In this document: positions 1 through 8,722 of the stretch, piece by piece
Numbering within the stretch: position 1 is the stretch's first letter
Layout: every line of letters starts with the position of its first letter
DNA from: Sphingomonas sinipercae
GTDB lineage: Bacteria; Pseudomonadota; Alphaproteobacteria; Sphingomonadales; Sphingomonadaceae
Assembly: GCF_011302055.1 (NCBI RefSeq)
Contig: NZ_CP049871.1
Coordinates: forward strand, 640,501 to 704,500
Direction: 5' to 3'
Length of the DNA stretch: 64,000 nt
Notes under the pieces: model-generated
What the model was told of the DNA's origin: nothing
What the model saw: only the letters and a program-made list of their open reading frames with translations
The model's database searches: none
Made by a program: the position numbers and the translations under genes

Positions 1-199
1 CGGCAGAGCCGAACGCGAACAAGGTCCACGCGTCTTCGCGTACCTGCAGTTCGGTGAGCACCATCACCTGGCTGCCGGTGCCGCCAAGGGCCTCGAGCGT
101 GCGGGCGCTGGCGAGCACCTGGTAGCCGACGCCGCCGACGTCGATGACGGCGCTGTCGGCGGTGACTTCAGCAAGGATGCCGGAAAGGCGGGCGATCAT
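1..199 (-). CDS. ruvA: Holliday junction branch migration protein RuvA (5' part, cut by window edge)
   Basis: The first 66 residues of RuvA are visible. The start MIARLSGIL and the following VGGVGYQV segment are the OB-fold of domain I, which holds the four-way junction as a tetramer and loads RuvB. The ATG at 199 fits the family start exactly. The gene runs off the left edge, so the HhH domain II and the RuvB-binding domain III cannot be checked. ruvC lies 75 bp upstream on the same strand, as in many proteobacteria, and a palindromic repeat sits in that gap. ruvB would be expected outside the window. Confidence 0.95.
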   Translation of the reverse strand, partial: MIARLSGILAEVTADSAVIDVGGVGYQVLASARTLEALGGTGSQVMVLTELQVREDAWTLFAFGSA

Positions 200-223
200 G
201 CGGGGCACACTAGCGCGAGTTTT

Positions 224-294
224 CGTCATTGCGAGCGCAGCGAAGCAATTCAGCGGTTCTGGATTGCCGCGTCGCTACGCTCCTCGCAATGACG
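224..294. repeat. Palindromic dispersed repeat, copy 1
   Basis: The outer arms CGTCATTGCGAG and CTCGCAATGACG are perfect inverted complements. An inner arm GCGAAGCAAT is matched by a degenerate ATTGCCGCGTCGC. Full copies also occur at 12381-12456 and 24630-24703, with a half copy at 12752-12779. Its right arm overlaps the 3' end of ruvC, so the last residues and the stop codon of ruvC are repeat sequence. It can fold into a long hairpin in the ruvC-ruvA transcript and might act as a terminator or stability element; that role is inference. Confidence 0.9.
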
Positions 295-766
295 ATCGGG
301 TGGCCAAGTGATGTGCGTGCGTGATGGCGACGGCGAGCGCGTCGGCGGCGTCGGGGCCGGCGATCTTGCAGCCGGGGAGCAGGCGCTGGATCATCGCGTG
401 GACCTGCGCTTTCTCGGCGCCGCCGGTGCCCACCACGGCCTTCTTGACCAGCGTGGGCGCATATTCACCGACGGCGATTCCGGCGCGGGCGGCGATCATC
501 AGCGCGACCCCGCGGGCGTGCGACAGCTTGAGCGTGGATTGCGGGTTCTTGTTGACGAACACTTCCTCGACCGCGGCGGCGGCGGGGCGATGCTCGGCCA
601 GGACAGCCTCCACTTGCGCGGCTAGGTCGGCGAGCCGCTCCGGCAGCGGCGAGGCGGCGCTTGTCGTGAGCTGGCCGTTGGCGATGTGGCGCAGGCGGTT
701 GCCCTCGGCCTCGATCACGCCCCAGCCCGTGGTGCCGAGGCCCGGGTCCAGGCCCAGAATCACCAT
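275..766 (-). CDS. ruvC: Crossover junction endodeoxyribonuclease RuvC
   Basis: 163 aa, normal for RuvC, the Mg-dependent dimeric resolvase that nicks Holliday junctions moved by RuvAB. The acidic catalytic set is visible: D7 (LGLDPG), E67 (AVEEVF), and D139/D142 (GPDAADALA). The RNase H-like fold is complete. It starts 10 bp after the DUF3147 stop codon, in an operon yebC-DUF3147-ruvC-ruvA. The last residues, SSLRGA plus stop, are encoded inside the palindromic repeat at 224-294, so the natural C-terminus has been replaced or extended by the repeat. The catalytic residues are upstream of this and should be unaffected. Confidence 0.97.
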   Translation of the reverse strand: MVILGLDPGLGTTGWGVIEAEGNRLRHIANGQLTTSAASPLPERLADLAAQVEAVLAEHRPAAAAVEEVFVNKNPQSTLKLSHARGVALMIAARAGIAVGEYAPTLVKKAVVGTGGAEKAQVHAMIQRLLPGCKIAGPDAADALAVAITHAHHLATRSSLRGA

Positions 767-776
767 GAGCGCACGA

Positions 777-1127
777 TCACAGGCGGATGCCGAGACGGGG
801 AGCGAGGAACAGCATCCCGGCGTAAAGGACGATGGTCAGCAGGCAGCCCAGCGCGAGCGCCGCATAGAAGCCGACGCCGGCGCGAAGCATCGCGGGAATG
901 ACGAGGAACATCGGCAGGCTGGGGAGGACGAACCAGAAGGTCGCCTGCGCGTGGCTCGCCATGTTGGCGGCGTCCGGCTTTGCCTGCCACAGCCAGATCA
1001 TGCCGAGCACGGACACCAATGGTAGCGAGGCGATCAGGCCGCCAACGCCGGGATAGCGTTTGGCGACCTCGGAAACGGCGGCGACGATGATGCCGGAGAC
1101 CAGGGCCTTGATCGCCAGCCACCACAT
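777..1127 (-). CDS. DUF3147 family small membrane protein
   Basis: 116 aa with four probable membrane helices: residues about 3-20, 27-45, 62-80 and 87-110. The motif [15 protein letters not shown] is typical of DUF3147 proteins, whose function is not known. The ATG at 1127 is preferred over upstream codons because the longer reading is arginine-rich antisense noise from yebC. It begins two bases after the yebC stop codon and ends 10 bp before ruvC, so it is probably cotranscribed with both. Confidence 0.8.
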   Translation of the reverse strand: MWWLAIKALVSGIIVAAVSEVAKRYPGVGGLIASLPLVSVLGMIWLWQAKPDAANMASHAQATFWFVLPSLPMFLVIPAMLRAGVGFYAALALGCLLTIVLYAGMLFLAPRLGIRL

Positions 1128-1129
1128 GG

Positions 1130-1873
1130 TCAGCCGAGCTTCTCGAGCTCTTCTTCCGAGACGTCGTAATTGCCCCAGACGGTCTGGACGTCGTCGTCTT
1201 CCTCGAGCGTGTCGATCAGCTTCATCAGCCCGGCCGCGTCGTCGCCCGCGACCTCGACTTCCGTAGACGGCTTCCACGCGAGCTTGGCGGTTTCGGGCTC
1301 GCCGAGCAGAGGCTCGATCGCCTTCAGCACTTCATGCAGGCCGTCCTGCGCGGTCCAGATGCGGTGGCCGTCGTCGTCGCTCTCGACGTCGTCGGCGCCG
1401 GCTTCGATCGCGGCTTCGAAGACCTTGTCCGCATCGCCGGCGGTGGCGGCATATTCGATCAGGCCGACACGCTCGAAGCCGTGGCTGACGCTGCCGCTGG
1501 CACCGAGGTTGCCGCCGTTCTTCGAGAAGGCTGTGCGCACATTGGTCGCGGTGCGGTTGCGATTGTCGGTCAGCGCTTCGACGATCAGCGAGACGCCGCC
1601 CGGGCCGAAGCCCTCGTAGCGGATTTCCTCGTAATTTTCGGCATCGCCGGTTGAGGCCTTGTCGATCGCGCGCTGGATATTGTCCTTCGGCATCGACTGG
1701 GCGCGGGCGGCGAGCACCGCGGCGCGGAGCCGCGGGTTCATGTCGGGATCGGGCAGGCCCATCTTCGCCGCGACGGTGATTTCGCGGCTGAGCTTGGAGA
1801 ACATCGCCGAGCGCTTCTTATCCTGCGCGCCCTTGCGGTGCATGATGTTCTTGAATTTGGAATGGCCCGCCAT
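1130..1873 (-). CDS. yebC: YebC/PmpR family protein
   Basis: 247 aa, full length. The N-terminus [18 protein letters not shown] is the family signature, and the C-terminal acidic part with [15 protein letters not shown] is also typical. Family members have been described as DNA-binding regulators (PmpR, and regulation of ruvC in E. coli) and more recently as ribosome-associated factors that help translate difficult motifs. The position just upstream of ruvC matches the conserved yebC-ruvC linkage across bacteria. It is the first gene of the operon after gapR, with a 14-bp gap from the gapR stop. Confidence 0.96.
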   Translation of the reverse strand: MAGHSKFKNIMHRKGAQDKKRSAMFSKLSREITVAAKMGLPDPDMNPRLRAAVLAARAQSMPKDNIQRAIDKASTGDAENYEEIRYEGFGPGGVSLIVEALTDNRNRTATNVRTAFSKNGGNLGASGSVSHGFERVGLIEYAATAGDADKVFEAAIEAGADDVESDDDGHRIWTAQDGLHEVLKAIEPLLGEPETAKLAWKPSTEVEVAGDDAAGLMKLIDTLEEDDDVQTVWGNYDVSEEELEKLG

Positions 1874-1887
1874 GGTCGCCCCTTAGC

Positions 1888-2127
1888 CTAGCAGCCGATC
1901 GCGGCGCGATAGGTTTCGAGGATCGCGTCCTGTTCCTGGCGCGTGTGCGATTCCATCTTCCGAAGGCGAACGACCATGCGCATGATCTTGGGATCGTAGC
2001 CGTTGGCCTTGGCCTCGCCATAGACGTCCTTGACGTCGTCCGCGATCGCCTTTTTTTCTTCCTCGAGCCGCTCGATACGCTCGATAAACAGCCGCAACTG
2101 ATCAGCTGCGACGGTGCCGTCCGCCAT
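1888..2127 (-). CDS. gapR: GapR-like nucleoid-associated protein (DUF2312)
   Basis: 79 aa, almost the full family length. The sequence has a coiled-coil N-terminal half ([20 protein letters not shown]) followed by [16 protein letters not shown], the diagnostic DUF2312 motif. In Caulobacter, GapR encircles overtwisted AT-rich DNA and helps chromosome replication and segregation. Strong conservation makes the assignment safe; function here is by homology. It is divergent from pyk, with the shared intergenic region at 2128-2232. Confidence 0.93.
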   Translation of the reverse strand: MADGTVAADQLRLFIERIERLEEEKKAIADDVKDVYGEAKANGYDPKIMRMVVRLRKMESHTRQEQDAILETYRAAIGC

Positions 2128-2232
2128 GTCCCGCTCCCGTGTTTTAAGATTCGCCGGAGGCTCTAGAGAAGCCCGCCGCGCGGCTCAAGCAGGTTGAACC
2201 GTCCCATCCATCGACTATGGCCGGGCGGACCC

Positions 2233-3699
2233 ATGGCTATTCAATCGCTGAAACCCCGATCCCGCAAGGTGAAGATCCTGGCCACGCTCGGGCCTGCATC
2301 GAGCAGCCCGGAAATGGTCCGGCAACTGATGCACTCCGGCGCCGATGCGTTCCGGATCAACATGAGCCACGGCGAGCACGCGCAAAAGGCCGAGCTGGTC
2401 GAGACCATCCGGGCGATGGAAAAGGAACTCCGGCGCCCGACGACAATCCTGTTCGACCTGCAGGGGCCGAAGCTTCGCGTCGGCGATTTCGAAGGCGGGG
2501 AAGCCGAGGTCCGCAAGGGCGACCGGCTGGTCCTCGATCGCGACAGCGCGCTTGGCACCGCCCAGCGGGTCGAGCTTCCCCACCCCGAACTGTTCCAGGC
2601 CGTCGGGCCGGGCGACCGGCTGCTGATCGACGACGGCAAGGTACGGCTGAAGGTCATCGAAGCGAGCGACGAGCGCATCGTCACCGAAGTCCAGGTTGGC
2701 GGGCGGTTGTCCAACCACAAGGGCGTCAACGTGCCCGACGTGGTTGTGCCGATCCCGGCGCTGACCGAAAAGGACCGCGCCGACCTTCAGTTCGCGCTGG
2801 AGCAGAAAGCGGACTGGATCGCGCTGTCGTTCGTGCAGCGGCCCGAAGACGTCGCCGAAGCGCGTGCGCTGATCGGCGAAAAAGCGCTGCTGATGGCGAA
2901 GATCGAAAAGCCGGCGGCAATCGACCGGCTGAGCGACATCATCGCCTTGTCGGACGGAGTAATGGTCGCGCGCGGCGACCTTGGCGTCGAGCTTCCGCCG
3001 CAGGACGTGCCGCCGCTGCAGAACAAGATCGTCGCCGCCGCGCGCCAGTTCGGCAAGCCGGTGGTGGTCGCGACCCAGATGCTGGAATCGATGATCACTT
3101 CGCCGACCCCGACGCGGGCCGAGGTCAGCGATGTCGCGACCGCGATCTACGACGGCGCCGACGCGGTGATGCTGTCGGCCGAAAGCGCGACCGGGCAATA
3201 TCCGTGCGAAGCGGTGCGGATGATGGACCGCATTGCCACCAGCGTCGAGCGCGACCCGGTCTATCCGGCGCGAATCCACTTCACCGAAACCAAGCTGGAG
3301 CCGACCACCGCCGACGCGCTCGCGGGATCGGCGCGGCAGATCGCCAACACCGTCTCGGCGACGGCCATGGTCTGCTACACCAGTTCGGGCTCGACGGCGC
3401 GGCGGATGGCGCGCGAACGGCCGGCGGTCCCAATCCTGGCAATGACCGCGTCGCAGACGACGGCGCGGCGGCTCGGCCTGCTGTGGGGCGTTCACGCCGT
3501 CCACACGCGCGACGTTTCGAACTTCGAAGAAATGGTCGAAAAGGCCAAGCGCATGGCGCTTCGCCACCAGATTGCAGCTGGCGGCGACCGGCTGGTGCTG
3601 ATGGCCGGCGTGCCGTTTGGATTGACCGGGTCGACCAACGTCATCCACGTCGTCAAGCTGGTCGGCGACGAGCTGGAGCGTTACGCGACCACGCGCTGA
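2233..3699 (+). CDS. pyk: Pyruvate kinase
   Basis: 488 aa from the ATG at 2233. It converts PEP and ADP to pyruvate and ATP in the last step of glycolysis. Visible family motifs are RKVKILATLGPASS at the N-terminus, FRINMSHG, the catalytic MAKIEKP around the conserved Lys, VARGDLGVELP, and VATQMLESM. The C-terminal domain with YTSSGSTARRMARERP is complete. An in-frame start at 2194 would add 13 proline- and glycine-rich residues not typical of the family, so the internal ATG is preferred. The stop codon abuts that of the convergent nnrD gene. Confidence 0.97.
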   Translation: MAIQSLKPRSRKVKILATLGPASSSPEMVRQLMHSGADAFRINMSHGEHAQKAELVETIRAMEKELRRPTTILFDLQGPKLRVGDFEGGEAEVRKGDRLVLDRDSALGTAQRVELPHPELFQAVGPGDRLLIDDGKVRLKVIEASDERIVTEVQVGGRLSNHKGVNVPDVVVPIPALTEKDRADLQFALEQKADWIALSFVQRPEDVAEARALIGEKALLMAKIEKPAAIDRLSDIIALSDGVMVARGDLGVELPPQDVPPLQNKIVAAARQFGKPVVVATQMLESMITSPTPTRAEVSDVATAIYDGADAVMLSAESATGQYPCEAVRMMDRIATSVERDPVYPARIHFTETKLEPTTADALAGSARQIANTVSATAMVCYTSSGSTARRMARERPAVPILAMTASQTTARRLGLLWGVHAVHTRDVSNFEEMVEKAKRMALRHQIAAGGDRLVLMAGVPFGLTGSTNVIHVVKLVGDELERYATTR

Positions 3700-4569
3700 T
3701 CAGCGCGGCAGCAGGGCCGGGATCTCTTCGGCAATCTCACGCGCCAGGAAGCCGACCGGGCCGACCTTCCGCGACAGGACCTCGCCGGCTTCCCCGTGCA
3801 GCCTGACCGCCCACAGCAGCGCCGTGAGCGGATCGGCGCCGCGCGCAAGCAGGCCGCCGACGATCCCGGCAAGCGTGTCGCCGCTGCCCGAAACGCCAAG
3901 GCCGGGAACGCCGCCGCGGTGGGTCCAGACGCGGCCGTCGGGGTGGACGACGTGGCTGACCGCGCCCTTGACCAGGGTGACGGCGTCGTAGCGCTGGGCG
4001 CAGGCCTTGCCGCAACCGATCGGGTCGGCCTCGATCGCGGCTTCATCGCATTCGAGCAGGGCCGCCATCTCGCCGGCGTGCGGCAGCAGGATGGGCCAGC
4101 CCTTGGCTCGCCGGGTTTCCGCCGTGACCGGCGGCAGCGCGCGCAAGATCCCGGCGTCGAGCGCGAGCGCCGCATCCGTTTTGAGCAATGCCGCCGCCAT
4201 CTCTGCGCACGCCGAACTTTCGAACATGCCGGGGCCGGCGACGACGGCGTCGACATCGCTCGCAAGCTCGGCGACTTGCTGGACGGATTTCGGCCCGAAG
4301 TCGCCGCGCTTGTCTTCGTCGAGGCCGACGGTGCGCGATTCCGGCATCGCCACCGAAAGCGATGGAGCGACGCTGGCGACCGTCGCGATCTGAAGGCGCC
4401 CAAGGCCCGATCGCATCGCCGCCATCGCGCATAGCAGGGCGGCCCCGGCCAGCGATCGGCTGCCGGCGATGATCAGCAGGCGGCCGTGGCTGTGCTTGTC
4501 GCCTTCGGTGACTTGCGGCAGCGGGAATTGGGCAAGGGTGTTGCGGTCGAGCGGCGTCCCTTCGCTCAT
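3700..4569 (-). CDS. nnrD: ADP/ATP-dependent (S)-NAD(P)H-hydrate dehydratase
   Basis: 289 aa, the ribokinase-like NnrD/CARKD domain alone, without the NnrE epimerase domain found in fused bacterial versions. It repairs hydrated NAD(P)H. Motifs are HSHGRLLIIAGSRSLAGAA near the N-terminus, VVAGPGM, LLPHAGEM, and VSGSGDTLAG with the catalytic Asp near the C-terminus. The ATG at 4569 overlaps the stop of the upstream phosphatase gene (ATGA), so the two are translationally coupled. Longer in-frame upstream sequence is low-complexity arginine/proline noise. Confidence 0.92.
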   Translation of the reverse strand: MSEGTPLDRNTLAQFPLPQVTEGDKHSHGRLLIIAGSRSLAGAALLCAMAAMRSGLGRLQIATVASVAPSLSVAMPESRTVGLDEDKRGDFGPKSVQQVAELASDVDAVVAGPGMFESSACAEMAAALLKTDAALALDAGILRALPPVTAETRRAKGWPILLPHAGEMAALLECDEAAIEADPIGCGKACAQRYDAVTLVKGAVSHVVHPDGRVWTHRGGVPGLGVSGSGDTLAGIVGGLLARGADPLTALLWAVRLHGEAGEVLSRKVGPVGFLAREIAEEIPALLPR

Positions 4570-5335
4570 CGCGAACCCGTCGTCATGTCCGGCTCCGCCG
4601 TCTTGGGTGCGCCTTCGGCGTCGAGGGGGGCGCCATGGTTCCACAACGACAGCTTCGGCGCGCAGAACCCGTCCTCGTCCGGTTCGAAGTCGTAAATGCA
4701 AATGCCGCAATTGAGCACGTCGGCCTTCTTGTCGATGGCCAGGATTTCGCTCTCGTCCAGCTCCTCAAGGATGTAGCGCATGCACAGCACCACGACCTGG
4801 TGGCACACCACCAGGACGCGCTTGTTGCTGTAATGCAGGTTGATCGTGTTGAGCATCGACCGGAGCCGAAGGATGACGTCAGCCCAGCTCTCGCCGCCCG
4901 GGGGCGGTGGTAGAATTTGCCGAGCGTTGCGCGATGTTCCGCTTCCTCCGGAAACTTGGCGCGGATTCCGGCGGTGGTCAGCCGGTCGAAGATCCCGAAC
5001 TCGCGCTCGCGGAGCCGCTCGTCGACGATTGGTTTTGATGGCCCGCCGGCAAGCGCGCCGGCCTCGCAGATCGCCTTCGCGGTCTGGCGCGCGCGCACAT
5101 AAGGGGAGGAAAGGATCACTTGCGGCCGCTCGTCCTTGGGAAGGTCGGCGAACCAGCGGCCGGTGGCCCGCGCCTGTTCGAAGCCCAGGTCGGACAAGGG
5201 CACGTCGACGTCGCGGCATTCGATTGCGATTTCGAGATGCCCGGCCTCGTCCGCCGCTTCGCGCGCGACGTTGCCCTGGCTTTGTCCGTGCCGGACAAGC
5301 CACATGCGTTCAGGCCAATTCTGTCGATTTCCCAT
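4566..5335 (-). pseudogene. Histidine phosphatase (phosphoglycerate mutase-like), interrupted by a frameshift
   Basis: The N-terminal part reads WLVRHGQSQGN (catalytic RHG) through LREREFGIFD to GKFYHRP. The reading then shifts, and the second part continues as PGGESWADV and VLVVCHQVVV (second catalytic His) to the stop at 4566. Both parts are well conserved and together give about 256 aa. The break falls in a run of five C on the coding strand (4900-4904); six C would restore one open frame. This is either a recent single-base deletion or a sequencing error. GGAGG lies just upstream of the ATG at 5335. The stop overlaps the nnrD start. The exact substrate in this large family cannot be told. 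Confidence 0.85.
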
Positions 5336-5387
5336 GAAGCCTCCAGCGACGGAAAGCCCGCAGGGCGCGAACTGTTCCCTCGGCGCG

Positions 5388-7553
5388 CTAGGCGCGAAGC
5401 GCTTCGGCGTGAGTGACGAAATCGCTCAAAGCCTGATCGAGCGGGCGCAGGAGCAGGCCGCGCTTGCTGCTAAGGCTCGTGTCGGCGGCCGGGGCATCGT
5501 TCGAATGGACCAGTTTGCTGTCGAGGTGCGCGCGGTCGGCGATTTCGCGCGCCAGTTCGTGCCAGCTGATCGCGCCCTGGTTGGTCAGGTGCCAGATGCC
5601 CTTTTCGTCGTCCAGCAACAGGTCGAGCGTGGCGTGCACCAGGTCCGGCACATAGGTCGGTGAAACGACCGACTTGTCGCTTGCGAACACGTCTTCGCCG
5701 CGCCGCAGTTTGTGGACCGTGTCGACGAGGAAGTTGAAGCGGTCCCACGGGCCGAAAAAGGCGCTGGTGCGGATGATCAGCGCGTTGGAATCGATTCCCA
5801 GGAGCCGCTGCTCGGCCTCCGCCTTGCTGCGGCCGTAAGCGCAGGCCGGGGCGGTCTCATCCGGCTCGACATAGGACCGGCCAAGCTGCCCGTCGAAGAC
5901 GAGGTCGGAGGAGAAGGTGACCAGCGGAAGGCCCGCCGCGTTGCAGGCGCGGCCGAGCAGTTCCGGCCCGGTCGCGTTGATTTCCATGCACTCGTCGAAC
6001 TTCTCGTCCGCTTCCCAGGTGCGGACGAAGCCGGCGGTGTTGATGATCGCCCAGGGACGATAGCGGGCAAGCGCGGCGGCGATCGACGCTTCGTCGGTAA
6101 TGTCGAGCTCGGCGCGGCTGGTCAGAACGAATGGCAGGCCGCGGTGGGCGCAGATCCGGGCAAACGCCTGGCCCAGCGTGCCGGTGGCGCCGGTAATCAG
6201 GATCGGCTGCGCATTGGCCAGTGCATTGCTGGGCAGCATTTCGTAGCGGCGGCGAGCGTAGGTCCGGCCCGGGCGCTTCCACCAGCCGGGAAGCTGGAGC
6301 GTCGGGTGGGCAAGCTCTCCGCCGCGCGCGAGGGTCGCTGCGGCATTGCCGATCATCGTCCGGCGCGGCTCGGGCGAGCGGGTGTCGAAGGCGCCAGGCT
6401 CATGGATGCCGTCGCGGCGGGTAAGGATCGAGCGCCAGTCGACCAGCCCGAACAGCGCCCACAAGGTGACCGCGCGGATGTCGGCGCCGCGCGCCCGCTC
6501 GCGCTTCGCGGCCTGCCAGACGTCGTTGAGCCAGCGCACTTGTTCTTCGCGCGTGCAGCCGTGATGCACTTCGGTGACCGCGATCGGCAGCCGGTACCGC
6601 TCCCACAGCTCGCGAAGCCGCTTGCCGGGGCCGACGAGGTGCTTGAGCTTGGCGACTCGCACCGCCTCGACGTCGACGTAGGTTTCGCGTCCGTTGCCCC
6701 CGACCGGCTCATCCGGATAGCGCTCGGCGCGGTGGTCGAGGTAGCGCTCGCTGGTCAGATAATGGTCGAAACCAATGATGTCCGGCATTCCCGAGCCGGC
6801 CGCGAGTTCCTCGAGCGCCACCGGATCGACCCCGCAATCGACAAGGTCGTCCCAATAATAGTGCTCGCGGCCCACACGGCCGGTCAGCAGGTCGAAGGCC
6901 AGCCAGCGCCGCTCGTTTTCATGGTCGGCCTGATATTGCAGACGGTCGGTGGCGAAGGTCTTGCCGACGTCCTCGGTCGCGATCAGCTTGGCGTCCGGAT
7001 TGACCTTGCGGACCGCGTCCATCGCCCGCGCGATCCCAAGGCATTGGAGGACGCAGGTGCGGTAGGCCGCGGCCCGGTCCTTCAAATGCGGATACCAAAG
7101 GCCGTAGAGGCAGGAAAAGCGGGCGGTGGTCAGCGGCTCGTTGATCGGGGTCCACATCTGGATCCACGGGAAGCGGCGAGCGACGCGGCCGGCATAATCG
7201 GCGAGCAGGTCGGGGAAATTGGGGTCGAGCAAATCGGTATAGCGCGGCCCCGAGCCGTGGTGGACCAATGTCGCAATGACTTCGACCCCGCGCTCGCGCA
7301 GCCGCTCCAGCCGCGGCTCGTGCCAGGAAAAGTCGAGCTCGTGCGGGCTTTGCGGGGCCACCATCTCCCACAGGATCGGGTAGCGCACCGCCTTGATGCC
7401 AAGGTCGGCCATCGCGTCGATGTCCGACATCCGGGCGAGGTGCCCGGTTTCGGCCAGCTGGTTGCGGTAGTCGTCGCCCAAACGGACGATCGAGCATTCC
7501 AGGCCGCCCCACAGCTCTAGCGGAGCCGTGGGCTGTGAGGCGGCGCTAGTCAC
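5388..7553 (-). CDS. Fusion of family 1 glycoside hydrolase and RmlD-like sugar-nucleotide reductase
   Basis: 721 aa in two parts. Residues about 10-430 form a GH1-like TIM barrel, with acid/base Glu139 in TPINEPL and a probable nucleophile Glu in VTEVHHG near residue 337. Residues about 445-720 form an NAD(P)-binding Rossmann fold like dTDP-4-dehydrorhamnose reductase: ITGATGTLGQAFARI, TFSSDLVFDG, and the YGRSKAEAE motif with Tyr and Lys. The GTG start at 7553 overlaps the glf stop (GTGA). The combination suggests processing or synthesis of an envelope saccharide with galactofuranose, but the substrate is not known. The product carries no visible signal peptide, so it probably acts in the cytoplasm. 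Confidence 0.88.
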   Translation of the reverse strand: MTSAASQPTAPLELWGGLECSIVRLGDDYRNQLAETGHLARMSDIDAMADLGIKAVRYPILWEMVAPQSPHELDFSWHEPRLERLRERGVEVIATLVHHGSGPRYTDLLDPNFPDLLADYAGRVARRFPWIQMWTPINEPLTTARFSCLYGLWYPHLKDRAAAYRTCVLQCLGIARAMDAVRKVNPDAKLIATEDVGKTFATDRLQYQADHENERRWLAFDLLTGRVGREHYYWDDLVDCGVDPVALEELAAGSGMPDIIGFDHYLTSERYLDHRAERYPDEPVGGNGRETYVDVEAVRVAKLKHLVGPGKRLRELWERYRLPIAVTEVHHGCTREEQVRWLNDVWQAAKRERARGADIRAVTLWALFGLVDWRSILTRRDGIHEPGAFDTRSPEPRRTMIGNAAATLARGGELAHPTLQLPGWWKRPGRTYARRRYEMLPSNALANAQPILITGATGTLGQAFARICAHRGLPFVLTSRAELDITDEASIAAALARYRPWAIINTAGFVRTWEADEKFDECMEINATGPELLGRACNAAGLPLVTFSSDLVFDGQLGRSYVEPDETAPACAYGRSKAEAEQRLLGIDSNALIIRTSAFFGPWDRFNFLVDTVHKLRRGEDVFASDKSVVSPTYVPDLVHATLDLLLDDEKGIWHLTNQGAISWHELAREIADRAHLDSKLVHSNDAPAADTSLSSKRGLLLRPLDQALSDFVTHAEALRA

Positions 7554-8722
7554 TCGGCGGCGACCGCAGTCTCCTGCGGTTGTCCCTGCTGCCGCTTTTC
7601 TTCCATGCGCCGGAAGGTGGCCAGTGCCTGGCCGACGATCTGGTCCATGTTGTAATAGCGGTAAGTGGCGAGCCGGCCGACGAAGGTGACGTTGTCGGTC
7701 GCGTCGGCAAGCGCCTCATACTTCTTGAACAGCTCCTGGTTCTCCGGCCGCGGGATCGGGTAATAAGGATCGCCCTCCGCCGACGGATATTCGTAGGTGA
7801 TGCTGGTCTTGGGATGCTCCTGGCCGGTGAGGTGCTTATACTCGCTGATGCGGGTGTAGGGCACGTCTTCCGACGGATAATTCACCACCGCGACCTCCTG
7901 GAACTGCTCCTGGTCGAGCGTCTGGTGGTCGAACCGGAGGCTGCGATAGGGCAGCTTGCCGAAGCGGAAGTCGAAATATTCGTCGATCGGGCCGGTGAAG
8001 ATCAAATGATCGGCGATCTCCTGCCAGCTGTCCTTGAAGTCGGCGAAGTCGGTGCCGAGCCGCTTTTCGATCAGCGGATTGTCGAGCATGGTTTCGAACA
8101 TCCGGGTGTAGCCGTGAAGCGGCATCGCCTGGAACGTATCGCCGAAATAGCGGTCGTCGGTGTTCGTCCGGGTCGGAATCCGGCTGGTGACCTGCTTGTC
8201 GAGCTCCGACGGGTCGAGGCCCCATTGCTTGCGGGTGTAGCCGCGGAAGAACAGCTCGTAGAGTTCCTGGCCGACGGCGTTGATCACGACGTCTTCCGAG
8301 GTCACGATCTCGTCCACTGGCTCGGCCCGTGAAGCGAGATATTCCGCCGCATCCTCGTCGGTCTTCAGGTCGAGGCCAAACAATTTGTTGAGCGTGGTGC
8401 GGTTGATCGGGATCGGCACCAACTGGTCGCGAACGACGGCGCGGACGCGGTGCTCGTAGGGTCGCCAGTCGGTGAACTGCGACAGATAATCGACCACGGC
8501 CTGGGCGTTGGTGTGGAAGATGTGCGGCCCGTACTTGTGGTACAGGATGCCGGCTGCATCTTCCTCGTCATAGGCATTGCCGCCGACATGGTTGCGCCGG
8601 TCGATCAGCAAGACCGACGCGCCCTGCTGCGATGCCAGGCGCTCAGCAAGAACGGAGCCGGCAAAGCCGGCTCCGACGATCAGATAATCATAGCGCTTCC
8701 CGGCGCCCTGGCTGGCGTTCAT
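7550..8722 (-). CDS. glf: UDP-galactopyranose mutase
   Basis: 390 aa, family length. It interconverts UDP-galactopyranose and UDP-galactofuranose with reduced FAD. It shows the dinucleotide motif YLIVGAGFAGSVLAE, then RRNHVGGNAYD, KYGPHIFHT, YTRKQWG, and late PRPENQELF and GRLATYRYYNMDQ. All are typical Glf segments. The ATG at 8722 overlaps the stop of the upstream glycosyltransferase (ATGA), so the operon order is GT, glf, GH1-RmlD. This implies that the cell makes a galactofuranose-containing polymer or glycolipid. Confidence 0.96.
   Translation of the reverse strand: MNASQGAGKRYDYLIVGAGFAGSVLAERLASQQGASVLLIDRRNHVGGNAYDEEDAAGILYHKYGPHIFHTNAQAVVDYLSQFTDWRPYEHRVRAVVRDQLVPIPINRTTLNKLFGLDLKTDEDAAEYLASRAEPVDEIVTSEDVVINAVGQELYELFFRGYTRKQWGLDPSELDKQVTSRIPTRTNTDDRYFGDTFQAMPLHGYTRMFETMLDNPLIEKRLGTDFADFKDSWQEIADHLIFTGPIDEYFDFRFGKLPYRSLRFDHQTLDQEQFQEVAVVNYPSEDVPYTRISEYKHLTGQEHPKTSITYEYPSAEGDPYYPIPRPENQELFKKYEALADATDNVTFVGRLATYRYYNMDQIVGQALATFRRMEEKRQQGQPQETAVAAE

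Noticed and set aside
2215..3648. Long open frame on the minus strand across pyk
   Set aside because: Arg/Pro/His-rich, no motifs, and it mirrors a well-conserved pyruvate kinase. Long antisense frames are expected in GC-rich DNA.
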